The notes under the pieces: model-generated
Told to the model about the DNA's origin: nothing
Seen by the model: only the letters and a program-made list of their open reading frames with translations
Databases searched by the model: none
Part shown: piece by piece, positions 1-5,801 of the stretch
How positions within the stretch are numbered: the first letter of the stretch is position 1
How the letters are laid out: each line of letters starts with the position of its first letter
Position numbers and translations under genes: made by a program
NCBI GenBank assembly: GCA_020629595.1
Contig: JAHDDA010000085.1
Span: forward strand, 1 to 9,268
DNA length: 9,268 nucleotides
Source: Chitinophagales bacterium
Lineage (GTDB): Bacteria > Bacteroidota > Bacteroidia > Chitinophagales > UBA2359
Reading direction: 5' to 3'

Positions 1-884
1 TCACTTTCCCAATCGTTGGCTCTAAAACCAGAGGCGTTTAATTTAAAGGCAAATTTTTTCTTTTCTCCCAAAACCTTTGCATATCTTATTGCACCTTCAA
101 ATAAAGCACGTTCTCCACCTTTAACCATAAAAGATAATCCTTCGTGGTAAAATGGATTTTTTGTTTGCATACTTATAACACCATTAAATGCATTTGGTCC
201 ATAAATTCCAGAACTTGCACCTGCAATAATATCTACTCTTTGAATATCTAATTCTGAAGCTCCCAAAAAGTTACCCAAAGAAAAGTTTAAACCTGGTGCT
301 TGGTTATCAACACCATCAATTAACTGTAAAGAACGAACAGGACTTGTGCTGTTAAAACCACGAGTATTTATAATTTTAAATCCTAAACTTGCAGAAGTCA
401 TATCTACGCCTTTTAAGTTGGCTAATCCATCGTAAAAGTTAGCTGCAGGTGTTTCTTTTATGGCAATAATATCAAGACTCTCAACGGTCTGAGCCGTTTC
501 TTTTTGCTTTTCGGTTACTCTGCTTTCTTTTATTTCAACTTCGCCAATTAAAATACCATTATCGGGCAAAAGCTGGAATTTAATATTGGGGTTTTCTTTT
601 TCAGTAATTTTAATTTCAACGTTTTGATAGCCTAAATAAGAACACTCTAACATAAAAGGACGTTGAATATCGGCAGGAACAATTAACGAGAATTTACCAT
701 CTAAATCGGTTTGAGTTCCAATAGAAGTATTCTTGACCAAAATATTGGCAAACATTAAAGGTTCGCCATTTTCTTTATCTCTTGCAATACCTTGAATATT
801 TGTTTGAGCCACTAAATCTAGTGAAACAAAAAAAACAAAAAATAGTAAAAAGGTATTTTTACCAAGTTTAAGTTTAGATTTCAT
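1..884 (-). CDS. TonB-dependent outer-membrane receptor, N-terminal part (cut by window edge)
   Basis: Open from an ATG at 884 to the window edge, giving 294 residues with no stop; the beta-barrel lies outside. Residues 1-26 form a signal peptide: basic start, a Phe/Leu/Val core, then LVA before Gln27. Residues about 29-115 match the carboxypeptidase-regulatory-like domain common at the front of Bacteroidota receptors (VKNTSIGTQTDLDGKFSLIV, later SYLGYQ). About 135-250 is the plug domain, with NTRGFN near 175, LQLIDGVDN near 186 and the GASSGIYGPNAFNGVI segment. Family role: energised uptake of a large or scarce ligand across the outer membrane through TonB-ExbBD. The ligand cannot be told from this part; no SusD-like gene lies upstream. 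It follows the DUF4286 gene on the same strand after 89 bp. I see no convincing promoter; TAAATTTA on the minus strand at 917-924 is the nearest to a -7 box. Confidence 0.93.
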   Translation of the reverse strand, partial: MKSKLKLGKNTFLLFFVFFVSLDLVAQTNIQGIARDKENGEPLMFANILVKNTSIGTQTDLDGKFSLIVPADIQRPFMLECSYLGYQNVEIKITEKENPNIKFQLLPDNGILIGEVEIKESRVTEKQKETAQTVESLDIIAIKETPAANFYDGLANLKGVDMTSASLGFKIINTRGFNSTSPVRSLQLIDGVDNQAPGLNFSLGNFLGASELDIQRVDIIAGASSGIYGPNAFNGVISMQTKNPFYHEGLSFMVKGGERALFEGAIRYAKVLGEKKKFAFKLNASGFRANDWES

Positions 885-940
885 AAATTAAAAATAATAA
901 TTAGAAGAATGAAACCTAAATTTAAGGGATTGTGGTAATT

Positions 941-979
941 AATTGATAATTGTTAATTGTTAATTATCAATTATTAATT
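941..979. repeat. Intergenic heptad repeat (AATTNNN x5-6) with 12-bp inverted arms
   Basis: Five consecutive 7-bp units begin with AATT (941, 948, 955, 962, 969), and a sixth AATT follows at 976. The block also contains a perfect 12-bp inverted repeat, TAATTGATAATT at 940-951 and its complement at 962-973, with a 10-bp loop. It overlaps the stop codon of the DUF4286 gene and lies upstream of the receptor gene. The pure AT stem makes it a poor intrinsic terminator. It resembles the short heptad blocks scattered between genes in Bacteroidota; function unknown. Confidence 0.6.
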
Positions 980-1285
980 CAATATTTCTAAAATGGTGCG
1001 AAAAGCCACAAACTTACCTGCATATTTTTCGTTATGTTCGGCTTGAAGTACTTTTGCGTGTTTTACTTGATACATGTGTAACTTACCTAAACTTGGGCAA
1101 AAATATTGTATGCAAAAAGTGGTGGCATCATCACCTTCTTGTAGGTTATCAATCAGTCGGCAAAACTTGTATTCTGTAAAATAACCCGTATCCATAACCT
1201 CTGGAATATGAAGAATTTTCATATATTTTACCCAGTCTTCTACTACAGAATTTTCAATTTTTATTGTAACATTGTAAATTATCAC
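974..1285 (-). CDS. DUF4286 family protein
   Basis: A 103-residue cytoplasmic protein without signal peptide or membrane segment. The opening MIIYNVTIKIENSVVEDWV and the close KYAGKFVAFRTILEIL match my memory of the DUF4286 family, which is of about this length, widespread in Bacteroidota and of unknown function. The alternation of beta-like stretches (2-10, 39-46, 56-63) and helices suggests a small alpha/beta sandwich such as a ferredoxin-like fold, which is inference. The start is GTG at 1283-1285: it gives the family's usual N-terminus, and the nearby ATG at 1288-1290 is out of frame. The gene is divergent from the polyphosphate kinase gene, with 51 bp between the two starts. Three Cys residues (43, 58, 63) form no recognisable motif. 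The family call is fairly secure; a function cannot be given. Confidence 0.82.
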   Translation of the reverse strand: MIIYNVTIKIENSVVEDWVKYMKILHIPEVMDTGYFTEYKFCRLIDNLQEGDDATTFCIQYFCPSLGKLHMYQVKHAKVLQAEHNEKYAGKFVAFRTILEILN

Positions 1286-1301
1286 GTCATATATTTTGAT
1301 G

Positions 1302-1309
1302 CAAATGTA
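1302..1309 (-). promoter_or_regulatory. Putative -7 promoter box for the DUF4286 gene
   Basis: The minus strand reads TACATTTG, an exact match to the Bacteroidota -7 box TAnnTTTG, ending 16 nt before the GTG start. That would leave a leader of about 10 nt. No TTTG -33 box stands at the usual 19-nt spacing; a TTTTTG lies only 12 nt upstream. The call rests on the -7 match and position alone. Confidence 0.35.
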
Positions 1310-1336
1310 TCTTTAAGCTTTCAAAAATTATAAATA

Positions 1337-2152
1337 ATGTCTAAAATAGATAAATACAGAGTAAAACAAGGTGAAAAAATTAGCCTAAAAGATTTTGATA
1401 CTGATGACAAATCTTTGTTTAAAAATTTTGCTAAAGAAGAAGGGAAATCGAAACTTTTAGAACTAAATGAAGAACTAGAATATTTGCAAGAACTAATGTT
1501 TGCTGAAGGAAAACAAAAAGTTTTAATTGTATTACAAGCAACCGATACTGGAGGTAAAGACGGCACAATTCGCCACGTTTTTGAAGGTGTAAATCCTGCG
1601 GGAGTGCGTGTTGCACCATTTAAGAAACCAACCGAAGAAGAGTTGGCTCACGATTATCTTTGGAGAATACACAAGCAGACACCTCGTTCGGGCGAAATTG
1701 TGATTTTTAACCGTAGTCATTACGAAAGTGTTTTGGTAGAAAGAGTGAAAAATATTGCTCCTAAGAAAGTTTGGAGTAAACGTTACAAACACATTAAAGA
1801 TTTTGAAAAGTTACTAACCGATGAAGGAACAACAATTTTAAAATTTTATTTGCATATAAGTAAAGACGAGCAAAAAGCACGTTTACAAGAACGATTGGAT
1901 AGACCAGAAAAAAATTGGAAATTTAATCCTGGAGATTTAGAAGATCGTAAACTTTGGGATGAATATCAAGCCGCTTTTGAAGATATGTTAAATAAAACAA
2001 GCACCAATAATGCTCCTTGGTACATTATTCCTGCCAATAGAAAATGGTATAGAAATTTAATTATTAGCACTGTTATTATTGAAACATTAAAGAGCTTGAA
2101 TATGCAATTTCCGCCAGCTCCAGAAGGAATAAAAGATATTGTTGTAGAATAA
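1337..2152 (+). CDS. ppk2: Polyphosphate kinase 2, class III (polyphosphate:nucleotide phosphotransferase)
   Basis: A 271-residue cytoplasmic protein, the usual length of one-domain PPK2 enzymes. It uses polyphosphate to phosphorylate nucleotides. The Walker A loop is at 68-77 (ATDTGGKDGT, Lys74). The Walker B-type segment IVIFNRSHYE is at 121-130, and the Arg/Lys-rich lid RLQERLDRPEKNWKF is at 182-196. Between and after these, EELAHDYLWR, KRYKHIKDFE, LHISKDEQ and APWYIIPANRKWYRN follow the class III enzymes (Meiothermus ruber type) as I recall them almost residue for residue. Class III enzymes phosphorylate both AMP and ADP, so it probably regenerates ATP from AMP and polyphosphate. Start: ATG at 1337, with an A/T-only leader and no Shine-Dalgarno, as usual in this phylum. 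It stands alone, divergent from the DUF4286 gene. No polyphosphate synthase gene is in view. Confidence 0.95.
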   Translation: MSKIDKYRVKQGEKISLKDFDTDDKSLFKNFAKEEGKSKLLELNEELEYLQELMFAEGKQKVLIVLQATDTGGKDGTIRHVFEGVNPAGVRVAPFKKPTEEELAHDYLWRIHKQTPRSGEIVIFNRSHYESVLVERVKNIAPKKVWSKRYKHIKDFEKLLTDEGTTILKFYLHISKDEQKARLQERLDRPEKNWKFNPGDLEDRKLWDEYQAAFEDMLNKTSTNNAPWYIIPANRKWYRNLIISTVIIETLKSLNMQFPPAPEGIKDIVVE

Positions 2153-2161
2153 ATAACGGCT

Positions 2162-2294
2162 CTTACTAAATTTTCGTGGAATACTTAAAATTGATAATAT
2201 ATTGCTCCTGAAAGTTTGTAACTTTCAGCATTTTAAGGCGAACAAATAAGTTACAAACTTATTAAAGCGAGAATTAACCCGAAAATTTAAGAAG
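2162..2294. mobile_element. Putative non-autonomous palindromic element (REP/MITE-like)
   Basis: 133 bp. The ends are inverted: CTTACTAAATTTTCG at 2162-2176 and CGAAAATTTAAGAAG at 2280-2294 pair at 13 of 15 positions, the inner 10 perfectly. Inside are two tight hairpins: CTGAAAGTT-TGT-AACTTTCAG (2208-2228) and AATAAGTT-ACA-AACTTATT (2245-2263). Their cores, AAGTTTGTAACTT and AAGTTACAAACTT, are exact reverse complements of each other. Thus one palindrome type is present twice in opposite orientation, as in paired REP elements. There is no ORF and no clear target-site duplication. It lies 9 bp after the ppk2 stop, so the hairpins may also affect 3' ends of that transcript. The structure is visible; mobility is inferred. 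Confidence 0.5.
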
Positions 2295-2310
2295 CACCTA
2301 ATTAACTAGT

Positions 2311-2342
2311 GAATTTGGGAATCTGTGAATTAATCATTCACC
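2311..2342. repeat. Short octad repeat (GAATNNNN x3) with small hairpin
   Basis: GAAT recurs every 8 bp at 2311, 2319 and 2327. The last copy is part of a hairpin GTGAAT-TAATC-ATTCAC (2325-2341). It precedes the thioredoxin gene by about 25 bp, inside its probable leader. It is similar in style to the AATT heptads at 941 and the CAGTTAT pair at 3800. Confidence 0.4.
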
Positions 2343-2367
2343 ATTTATAATTAATAATTTTAAAAGG

Positions 2368-2784
2368 ATGTGGCCATTTGGTAAAAAAGAAAAAAAAGTA
2401 AAAGCAATAGAAATAACTGCCGATAATTTTGATGATTTGGTAGTTGATGCTAAAGTTCCAGTTTTATTAGATTTTTGGGCTTCGTGGTGTGGACCTTGCA
2501 AGGTAATGACTCCCATAATTGATGAATTAGCTAGAGATTACAAGGATAAAGATATTTTAATTGGAAAGATTAATACTGAAGAAGAAACGGTACTTTCTCG
2601 TCATTTTAATATTAAAAGTATTCCTACAATTTTGGTAATTTATGATCAAGAAATAATTTTCAAACAATCGGGTATGATTCCTAAACCAAATTTATCTGAA
2701 ATGTTTGATGATTTAATTGCAAAACACCAAGATGGTTCTTTGCTCAAAGCCATTGAGGAAGCGAGGAAGGCAGAGGAGGAATGA
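2368..2784 (+). CDS. Thioredoxin-fold protein (WCGPC active site)
   Basis: 138 residues, cytoplasmic. One thioredoxin domain spans about 14-122. The redox motif WCGPCK is at 40-45 (Cys41, Cys44), the buried acid Asp35 sits in LLDFWA, and the cis-proline Pro86 is in IKSIPT. The disulfide pair predicts a thiol-disulfide reductase acting through thioredoxin reductase. It is longer than plain TrxA (about 105-110 residues) at both ends: a basic start MWPFGKKEKK and a charged tail ending ARKAEEE, likely a helix. No signal peptide or lipobox is present, so it is not a TlpA/ResA type. The ATG at 2368 has AAAAGG directly before it, too close for a normal Shine-Dalgarno. It has no same-strand partner; a strong terminator follows 14 bp after the stop. 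Its target protein is unknown. Confidence 0.93.
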   Translation: MWPFGKKEKKVKAIEITADNFDDLVVDAKVPVLLDFWASWCGPCKVMTPIIDELARDYKDKDILIGKINTEEETVLSRHFNIKSIPTILVIYDQEIIFKQSGMIPKPNLSEMFDDLIAKHQDGSLLKAIEEARKAEEE

Positions 2785-2797
2785 AGCTAAGAATTAA

Positions 2798-2833
2798 AAA
2801 AAGCGTCTTAGACAACAATCTAAGTCGCTTTTT
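2798..2833. terminator. Bidirectional rho-independent terminator
   Basis: Stem AAAAAGCG-T-CTTAGA pairs with TCTAAG-T-CGCTTTTT around the loop CAACAA (2813-2818); only a central T-T pair is mismatched. An A-run on the left and a T-run on the right make it work on both strands. It sits between the convergent thioredoxin (plus) and PDZ (minus) genes. Confidence 0.9.
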
Positions 2834-2883
2834 ATGATTAAAAATCTGTGTTGATTTATGTATTCTATGCTTGGTTTTAACTT

Positions 2884-3717
2884 TTAAACCTTTTTAATCG
2901 TTTCTTTAACTTTTTCAGGTTTTGGAACATTCATTTCAATTTCTAATGTTGTAGGAATACCATTTCTTTCAATGCCGATTTTTAGTATTTCTTTGTCTTT
3001 TTTACGTTGAATACCATTTACAACATCCATAATGTTTTCAGCTTTTTTACCGTCAATTTGGGTAATTTTATCGCCTTTTAAAATACCTGCTTTTTCGGCT
3101 AAACTGCCTTTTGTAATGCCATTTACAGTTATAGATTTTTTGCCATTTTCTTCTTTTTCGCTTAAAGTAACACCTAATTGTGCTTTGTTTTTACGACTTG
3201 GTATATCGCCAAATTCAAAGTTTTCAAAACCATCAAAATTAAATTCTTGAATGTTTAAATCTAAATCTTTTAGCATTTTATCTAACCCTTGAAAAGCCTC
3301 GCCCAAATTTAAGTTCTCCAAATTCAAGTTTTCAAACTCTTTGAACATATTATCAAAAGAGTTCATCATTTCTTCATCAAATAAATTATCAAATTGCTTA
3401 AAGTCGAAAGTAATTCCGTTGCCATCAATGTTGTTAAAAAACTCTTCTAACTGAGGTAAACCTTCTTGAAGTTCTAATTGTAAATCTTCAAACATTTTAG
3501 GCATTTCTTCACTTAGTTCTAAGTTTAGTTCTTCTAAAAGTTTGGGCAAATTACTTGATTCAATTAAAGTATCAATTCTAATTTTTTCGCCATTTCTATC
3601 TATTTCAATATCGAGTTTACTTTTTCCTTCGGTATTTTGTGCAAAAGCATTGAATGATAAGAATAAAATTAAAACAGCAGCAGATAATGAAGATATTAGT
3701 TGATGTTTAGCTTTCAT
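2884..3717 (-). CDS. Secreted or periplasmic PDZ-domain protein
   Basis: 277 residues. Residues 1-26 are a signal peptide (hydrophobic 8-22, then AFA before Gln27); no lipobox. Residues about 30-55 are beta-like. Residues 57-170 are strongly acidic and rich in Leu, Phe, Asn and Glu. Within them three 15-residue repeats start at Leu57, Met72 and Leu87, each opening with [LM]P[KQ]. A PDZ domain occupies about 178-262: the ligand loop QLGVTL, VNGITKGSLAEKAGILKGD, ITQIDG, and the closing strand around LKIGIERNG. The tail is Lys-rich. PDZ domains bind exposed C-termini or hydrophobic peptides in envelope quality control. No protease domain is present, so it may be an adaptor or scaffold, which is inference. 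It lies 97 bp downstream of the MbnH-like gene on the same strand and could be read through from it. Confidence 0.85.
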   Translation of the reverse strand: MKAKHQLISSLSAAVLILFLSFNAFAQNTEGKSKLDIEIDRNGEKIRIDTLIESSNLPKLLEELNLELSEEMPKMFEDLQLELQEGLPQLEEFFNNIDGNGITFDFKQFDNLFDEEMMNSFDNMFKEFENLNLENLNLGEAFQGLDKMLKDLDLNIQEFNFDGFENFEFGDIPSRKNKAQLGVTLSEKEENGKKSITVNGITKGSLAEKAGILKGDKITQIDGKKAENIMDVVNGIQRKKDKEILKIGIERNGIPTTLEIEMNVPKPEKVKETIKKV

Positions 3718-3799
3718 AATACTATATTTTCTTAAACACTAATTTAAAGCAAATATTCAGAATATATTTTTATGAAAAAGTTAAAAGAGGTTTAAATTT

Positions 3800-3814
3800 C
3801 AGTTATCAGTTATC
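3800..3814. repeat. Heptad pair CAGTTAT x2
   Basis: CAGTTATCAGTTATC is two exact copies of CAGTTAT plus one base. It abuts the stop codon of the di-haem gene. This heptad is one I associate with short intergenic repeat tracts in several bacterial groups, Bacteroidota included. Two copies alone are weak evidence. Confidence 0.4.
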
Positions 3815-4828
3815 TTACAAAAAAGGTTCAATCCAAGTAGAATCGGTTAAGGCTTCTAAAAATTGAATTAAATCTTGCTTTTCTTGTTCAGTAAACCCAA
3901 TTGGATTTATCAAAGTAGATTGAAACGGATGTCCCGCCCCTCCATTATTATAATGATTGACTACTGCTTCAAGTGTTGCAAAGCTACCATCGTGCATATA
4001 AGGTGCAGTTTTGGCTACATTTCGTAAACTTGGTACTTTAAATTTCCCTTCATCAGCAAAATCAAAAGTAATTCTTTGTCTGCCAATATCTTCGTAAGAT
4101 TGATATAAGCCAATATTTTCAAATGCAAAATTGGTAAATAAATGCCCCGAATGGCAATTACCACATTTTGCTTTTTCAGAAAAAAATAAGTCTAAACCTC
4201 TTTTTTGTGCTTCATTTAAGGCATTTTCATTATTCTGAAAAGTAAATTTATCATAAGCCGAATTTCCACTAAATAAGGTTCTTTCAAAAGCTGCAATTGA
4301 ACGAGTTAAAACAAATGGGTCGGGTTCTCTATTAAAAGCAGAAAGTGCTAAGTTTCTGTATTTTTCAATACTTTTTAATCTTTCAGCAGCTTCAACAACA
4401 TTAAAATCCATTTCGTTATGGTCTTCAATAGGCGCTAAAACTTGCAGTTCTAAATTATTTGTTCCGCCATCTGAAAAAAGAAAAGGAGCATACGCCAAAT
4501 TGGCAAGGCTTGGCGTATTTCTAAAGCCAATTCTATTTTCTATTCCTTCGGAAATAGCTAAACCATCGGTAAAATATAATTCGGGTTTATGGCAAGAAGC
4601 ACAAGAAATAGAACTATCACGAGATAAAATTGGGTCGAAAAACAGTAATTTCCCTAATTCAACTCTGAGCTCAGTAATTGGTTTGTCTTCATCAATTGAA
4701 AAAGCTGGAAACCCTTCAGGAATTTCCAGCTCATAATTTGAATCTTCTAATTTATCATCATCGTTATTTCTACAAGAAACAACACTTAAACAAATAAGCA
4801 AAAACGATAAAATTGATATTCTTAACAT
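3815..4828 (-). CDS. mbnH: MbnH/MauG-like di-haem c-type lipoprotein
   Basis: 337 residues. The lipoprotein signal has lipobox VVSC at 16-19; Cys19 is followed by RNNDDD, an acidic run that may direct surface export. The CCP/MauG domain fills the rest. Two haem sites, CASCH (76-80) and CGNCH (222-226), are at the spacing found in bacterial di-haem peroxidases. FRNTPSLAN (102-110), Pro133 and Glu139 correspond to MauG Pro107 and Glu113. APYMHDGS (275-282) holds the conserved His279; 14 residues on is Tyr293, where CcpA has its distal Met and MauG its Tyr. The place of the CcpA His71 ligand (residue 96) is Ile, again MauG-like. Ser119 replaces the inter-haem Trp. It lies 27 bp after an mbnP-like gene, so its likely role is H2O2-dependent oxidation of a Trp in that protein rather than peroxide removal. 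The residue pairing was done from memory, without an alignment. Confidence 0.82.
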   Translation of the reverse strand: MLRISILSFLLICLSVVSCRNNDDDKLEDSNYELEIPEGFPAFSIDEDKPITELRVELGKLLFFDPILSRDSSISCASCHKPELYFTDGLAISEGIENRIGFRNTPSLANLAYAPFLFSDGGTNNLELQVLAPIEDHNEMDFNVVEAAERLKSIEKYRNLALSAFNREPDPFVLTRSIAAFERTLFSGNSAYDKFTFQNNENALNEAQKRGLDLFFSEKAKCGNCHSGHLFTNFAFENIGLYQSYEDIGRQRITFDFADEGKFKVPSLRNVAKTAPYMHDGSFATLEAVVNHYNNGGAGHPFQSTLINPIGFTEQEKQDLIQFLEALTDSTWIEPFL

Positions 4829-4855
4829 ACTAATTAAACAACAAAAAAATGAAAT

Positions 4856-5605
4856 TTATTGTTTACTAAATGCTGAAGCGTAATTAGCTGTAATTTGTTG
4901 AGCCATTTCCAAATTGTCGCCCGTATGTGTAGAAGTACCAGTTGATAAATCAATCCCGTTAAATAATTGAGCAATATCGAAATTTAAGCCAATTTTTAAA
5001 CTACTATGGTCATTGTGGTTATGTGAGTCTTCGTGTATCATAACTGTAACAGGCGTTAATAAATTATCCGTTCCAATATGATATTCAGTTGGTGTTTCTG
5101 GCGTTCCATCTCCATCTGTATCAACCATTGCGTTTATTTTCAAGAAAATATAACCAACATTCCAACTCCAGTGCATGCTTTCTGGTGTTTGAAGTGCCAA
5201 AGGGCTATCGGCGGGCTGGTTTGTAAAATCTTCGGTTGATTGATTATTTGTTGCTTCGTCAATGCCAATGTTAAAATTAAACATGTGAACGTGATCTGTA
5301 CTTACTTCAGGTAAGTCATATTCTGTTTGTGATGGTTTTGCTAAAATATAGGTGTCTTCAAGCATTGTCATATTACCTGCATCATCCATTACTGATAAGC
5401 CTGATAAGTAAAACTGAGCAAAGCTAAATGAAGTAGCTATTCCTCCAATATCATAAATATCTCCATAGTTAAAAACTTGTCCACCAACGTTATATGCCAA
5501 ATTTAAGGTTGATTCAGAATGTGTATTAACATCATCATCGTTATCACATGAGGAAAACAAAGCTATAAAGCAAAATGATAAAAAGAAAAGAGAAATTTTT
5601 TTCAT
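4856..5605 (-). CDS. mbnP: MbnP-like copper-binding lipoprotein
   Basis: 249 residues. Signal 1-19 with lipobox FSSC; lipid Cys20 is followed by DNDDD. The MbnP domain covers about 33-245. Recognised family marks are FAQFYLSGL (62-70), FNIGID (111-116), MHWSWNVGYIFLK (144-156) and YHIG (175-178). In the methanotroph protein a conserved Trp is oxidised by MbnH to kynurenine and takes part in binding copper; Trp146 and Trp148 are the candidates here. Two local features stand out: an EF-hand-like DTDGDGTPE (162-170), able to bind calcium, and a His/Asp loop HEDSHNHNDH (191-200). Transcription order is mbnP then the di-haem gene after 27 bp, almost surely one operon. The ATG at 5605 follows an AT-rich leader. 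No methanobactin precursor or biosynthesis gene is near, so the role is probably general copper acquisition or handling. The domain call is confident; metal binding is inferred. Confidence 0.85.
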   Translation of the reverse strand: MKKISLFFLSFCFIALFSSCDNDDDVNTHSESTLNLAYNVGGQVFNYGDIYDIGGIATSFSFAQFYLSGLSVMDDAGNMTMLEDTYILAKPSQTEYDLPEVSTDHVHMFNFNIGIDEATNNQSTEDFTNQPADSPLALQTPESMHWSWNVGYIFLKINAMVDTDGDGTPETPTEYHIGTDNLLTPVTVMIHEDSHNHNDHSSLKIGLNFDIAQLFNGIDLSTGTSTHTGDNLEMAQQITANYASAFSKQ

Positions 5606-5642
5606 TACTTAAAATAATTTTAATTTTTAAATCTAACCTGAG

Positions 5643-5764
5643 TAATAGGACAAAAATTAAGTAATTCAATGTAGGGATACTGATTTATCATGTCCTAATG
5701 CAATAACAGCATAACTACTAATCTACCACCATTATTACAAGGATAATTAAAAAATGTCCTGTTA
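5643..5764. promoter_or_regulatory. Cluster of three AGGACA/TGTCCT motifs upstream of mbnP
   Basis: AGGACA occurs at 5647-5652 and its complement TGTCCT at 5691-5696 and 5755-5760. The outer two extend to a 9-of-10 inverted repeat, TAATAGGACA (5643-5652) against TGTCCTGTTA (5755-5764). All lie in the 191-bp gap between coaD and the mbnP start. They could be operator sites for the mbnP operon or the ends of a small inverted-repeat element. The motif is not one I can assign to a known regulator. Nothing else was recognised in this gap. Confidence 0.35.
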
Positions 5765-5773
5765 TTTAAACCA

Positions 5774-5801
5774 CAAATTTAAAAAGATGTTGTTTCTCAA
5801 A
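5774..5801 (-). promoter_or_regulatory. Possible promoter for the mbnP operon
   Basis: The minus strand has an exact -7 box TAAATTTG (5774-5781) and a TTTG (5798-5801) 16 nt upstream, shorter than the usual 19. The upstream box overlaps the coaD stop codon. It would give a leader of about 160 nt that carries all three AGGACA-type motifs. Weak because of the spacing. Confidence 0.3.

Noticed and set aside
1..884. Linking the TonB-dependent receptor to the MbnP-MbnH pair as a copper-uptake locus.
   Set aside because: Such receptors do occur near mbnP genes, but here about 3 kb and three unrelated genes, two of them on the other strand, lie between. No common operon is possible.
1283..1290. ATG at 1288-1290 (minus) as the start of the DUF4286 gene.
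   Set aside because: It is out of frame with the protein; the in-frame GTG at 1283-1285 yields the usual family N-terminus.
1321..1792. Minus-strand ORFs opposite the start of the polyphosphate kinase gene, and similar ones opposite the thioredoxin, PDZ and di-haem genes.
   Set aside because: They lie wholly or mostly inside strongly supported genes, have low-complexity or Ser/Phe/Leu-rich translations, and show no family likeness.
3753..3765. Palindrome ATATTC-A-GAATAT upstream of the PDZ gene as an operator.
   Set aside because: Short, A/T-rich and unsupported by a nearby promoter match; expected often by chance in this base composition.
3815..4828. Calling the di-haem gene an ordinary cytochrome c peroxidase (ccpA).
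   Set aside because: No His at the CcpA His71 position, Tyr instead of the distal Met, and an mbnP-like gene directly upstream all favour the MauG/MbnH group.
5620..5691. A 23-residue minus-strand ORF (ATG at 5691) ending 14 bp before mbnP, considered as a leader peptide or methanobactin-like precursor.
   Set aside because: It has only one Cys, no CGS/CGA-type core, no ribosome-binding signal, and its length is ordinary for chance ORFs. Its ATG overlaps one of the TGTCCT motifs.
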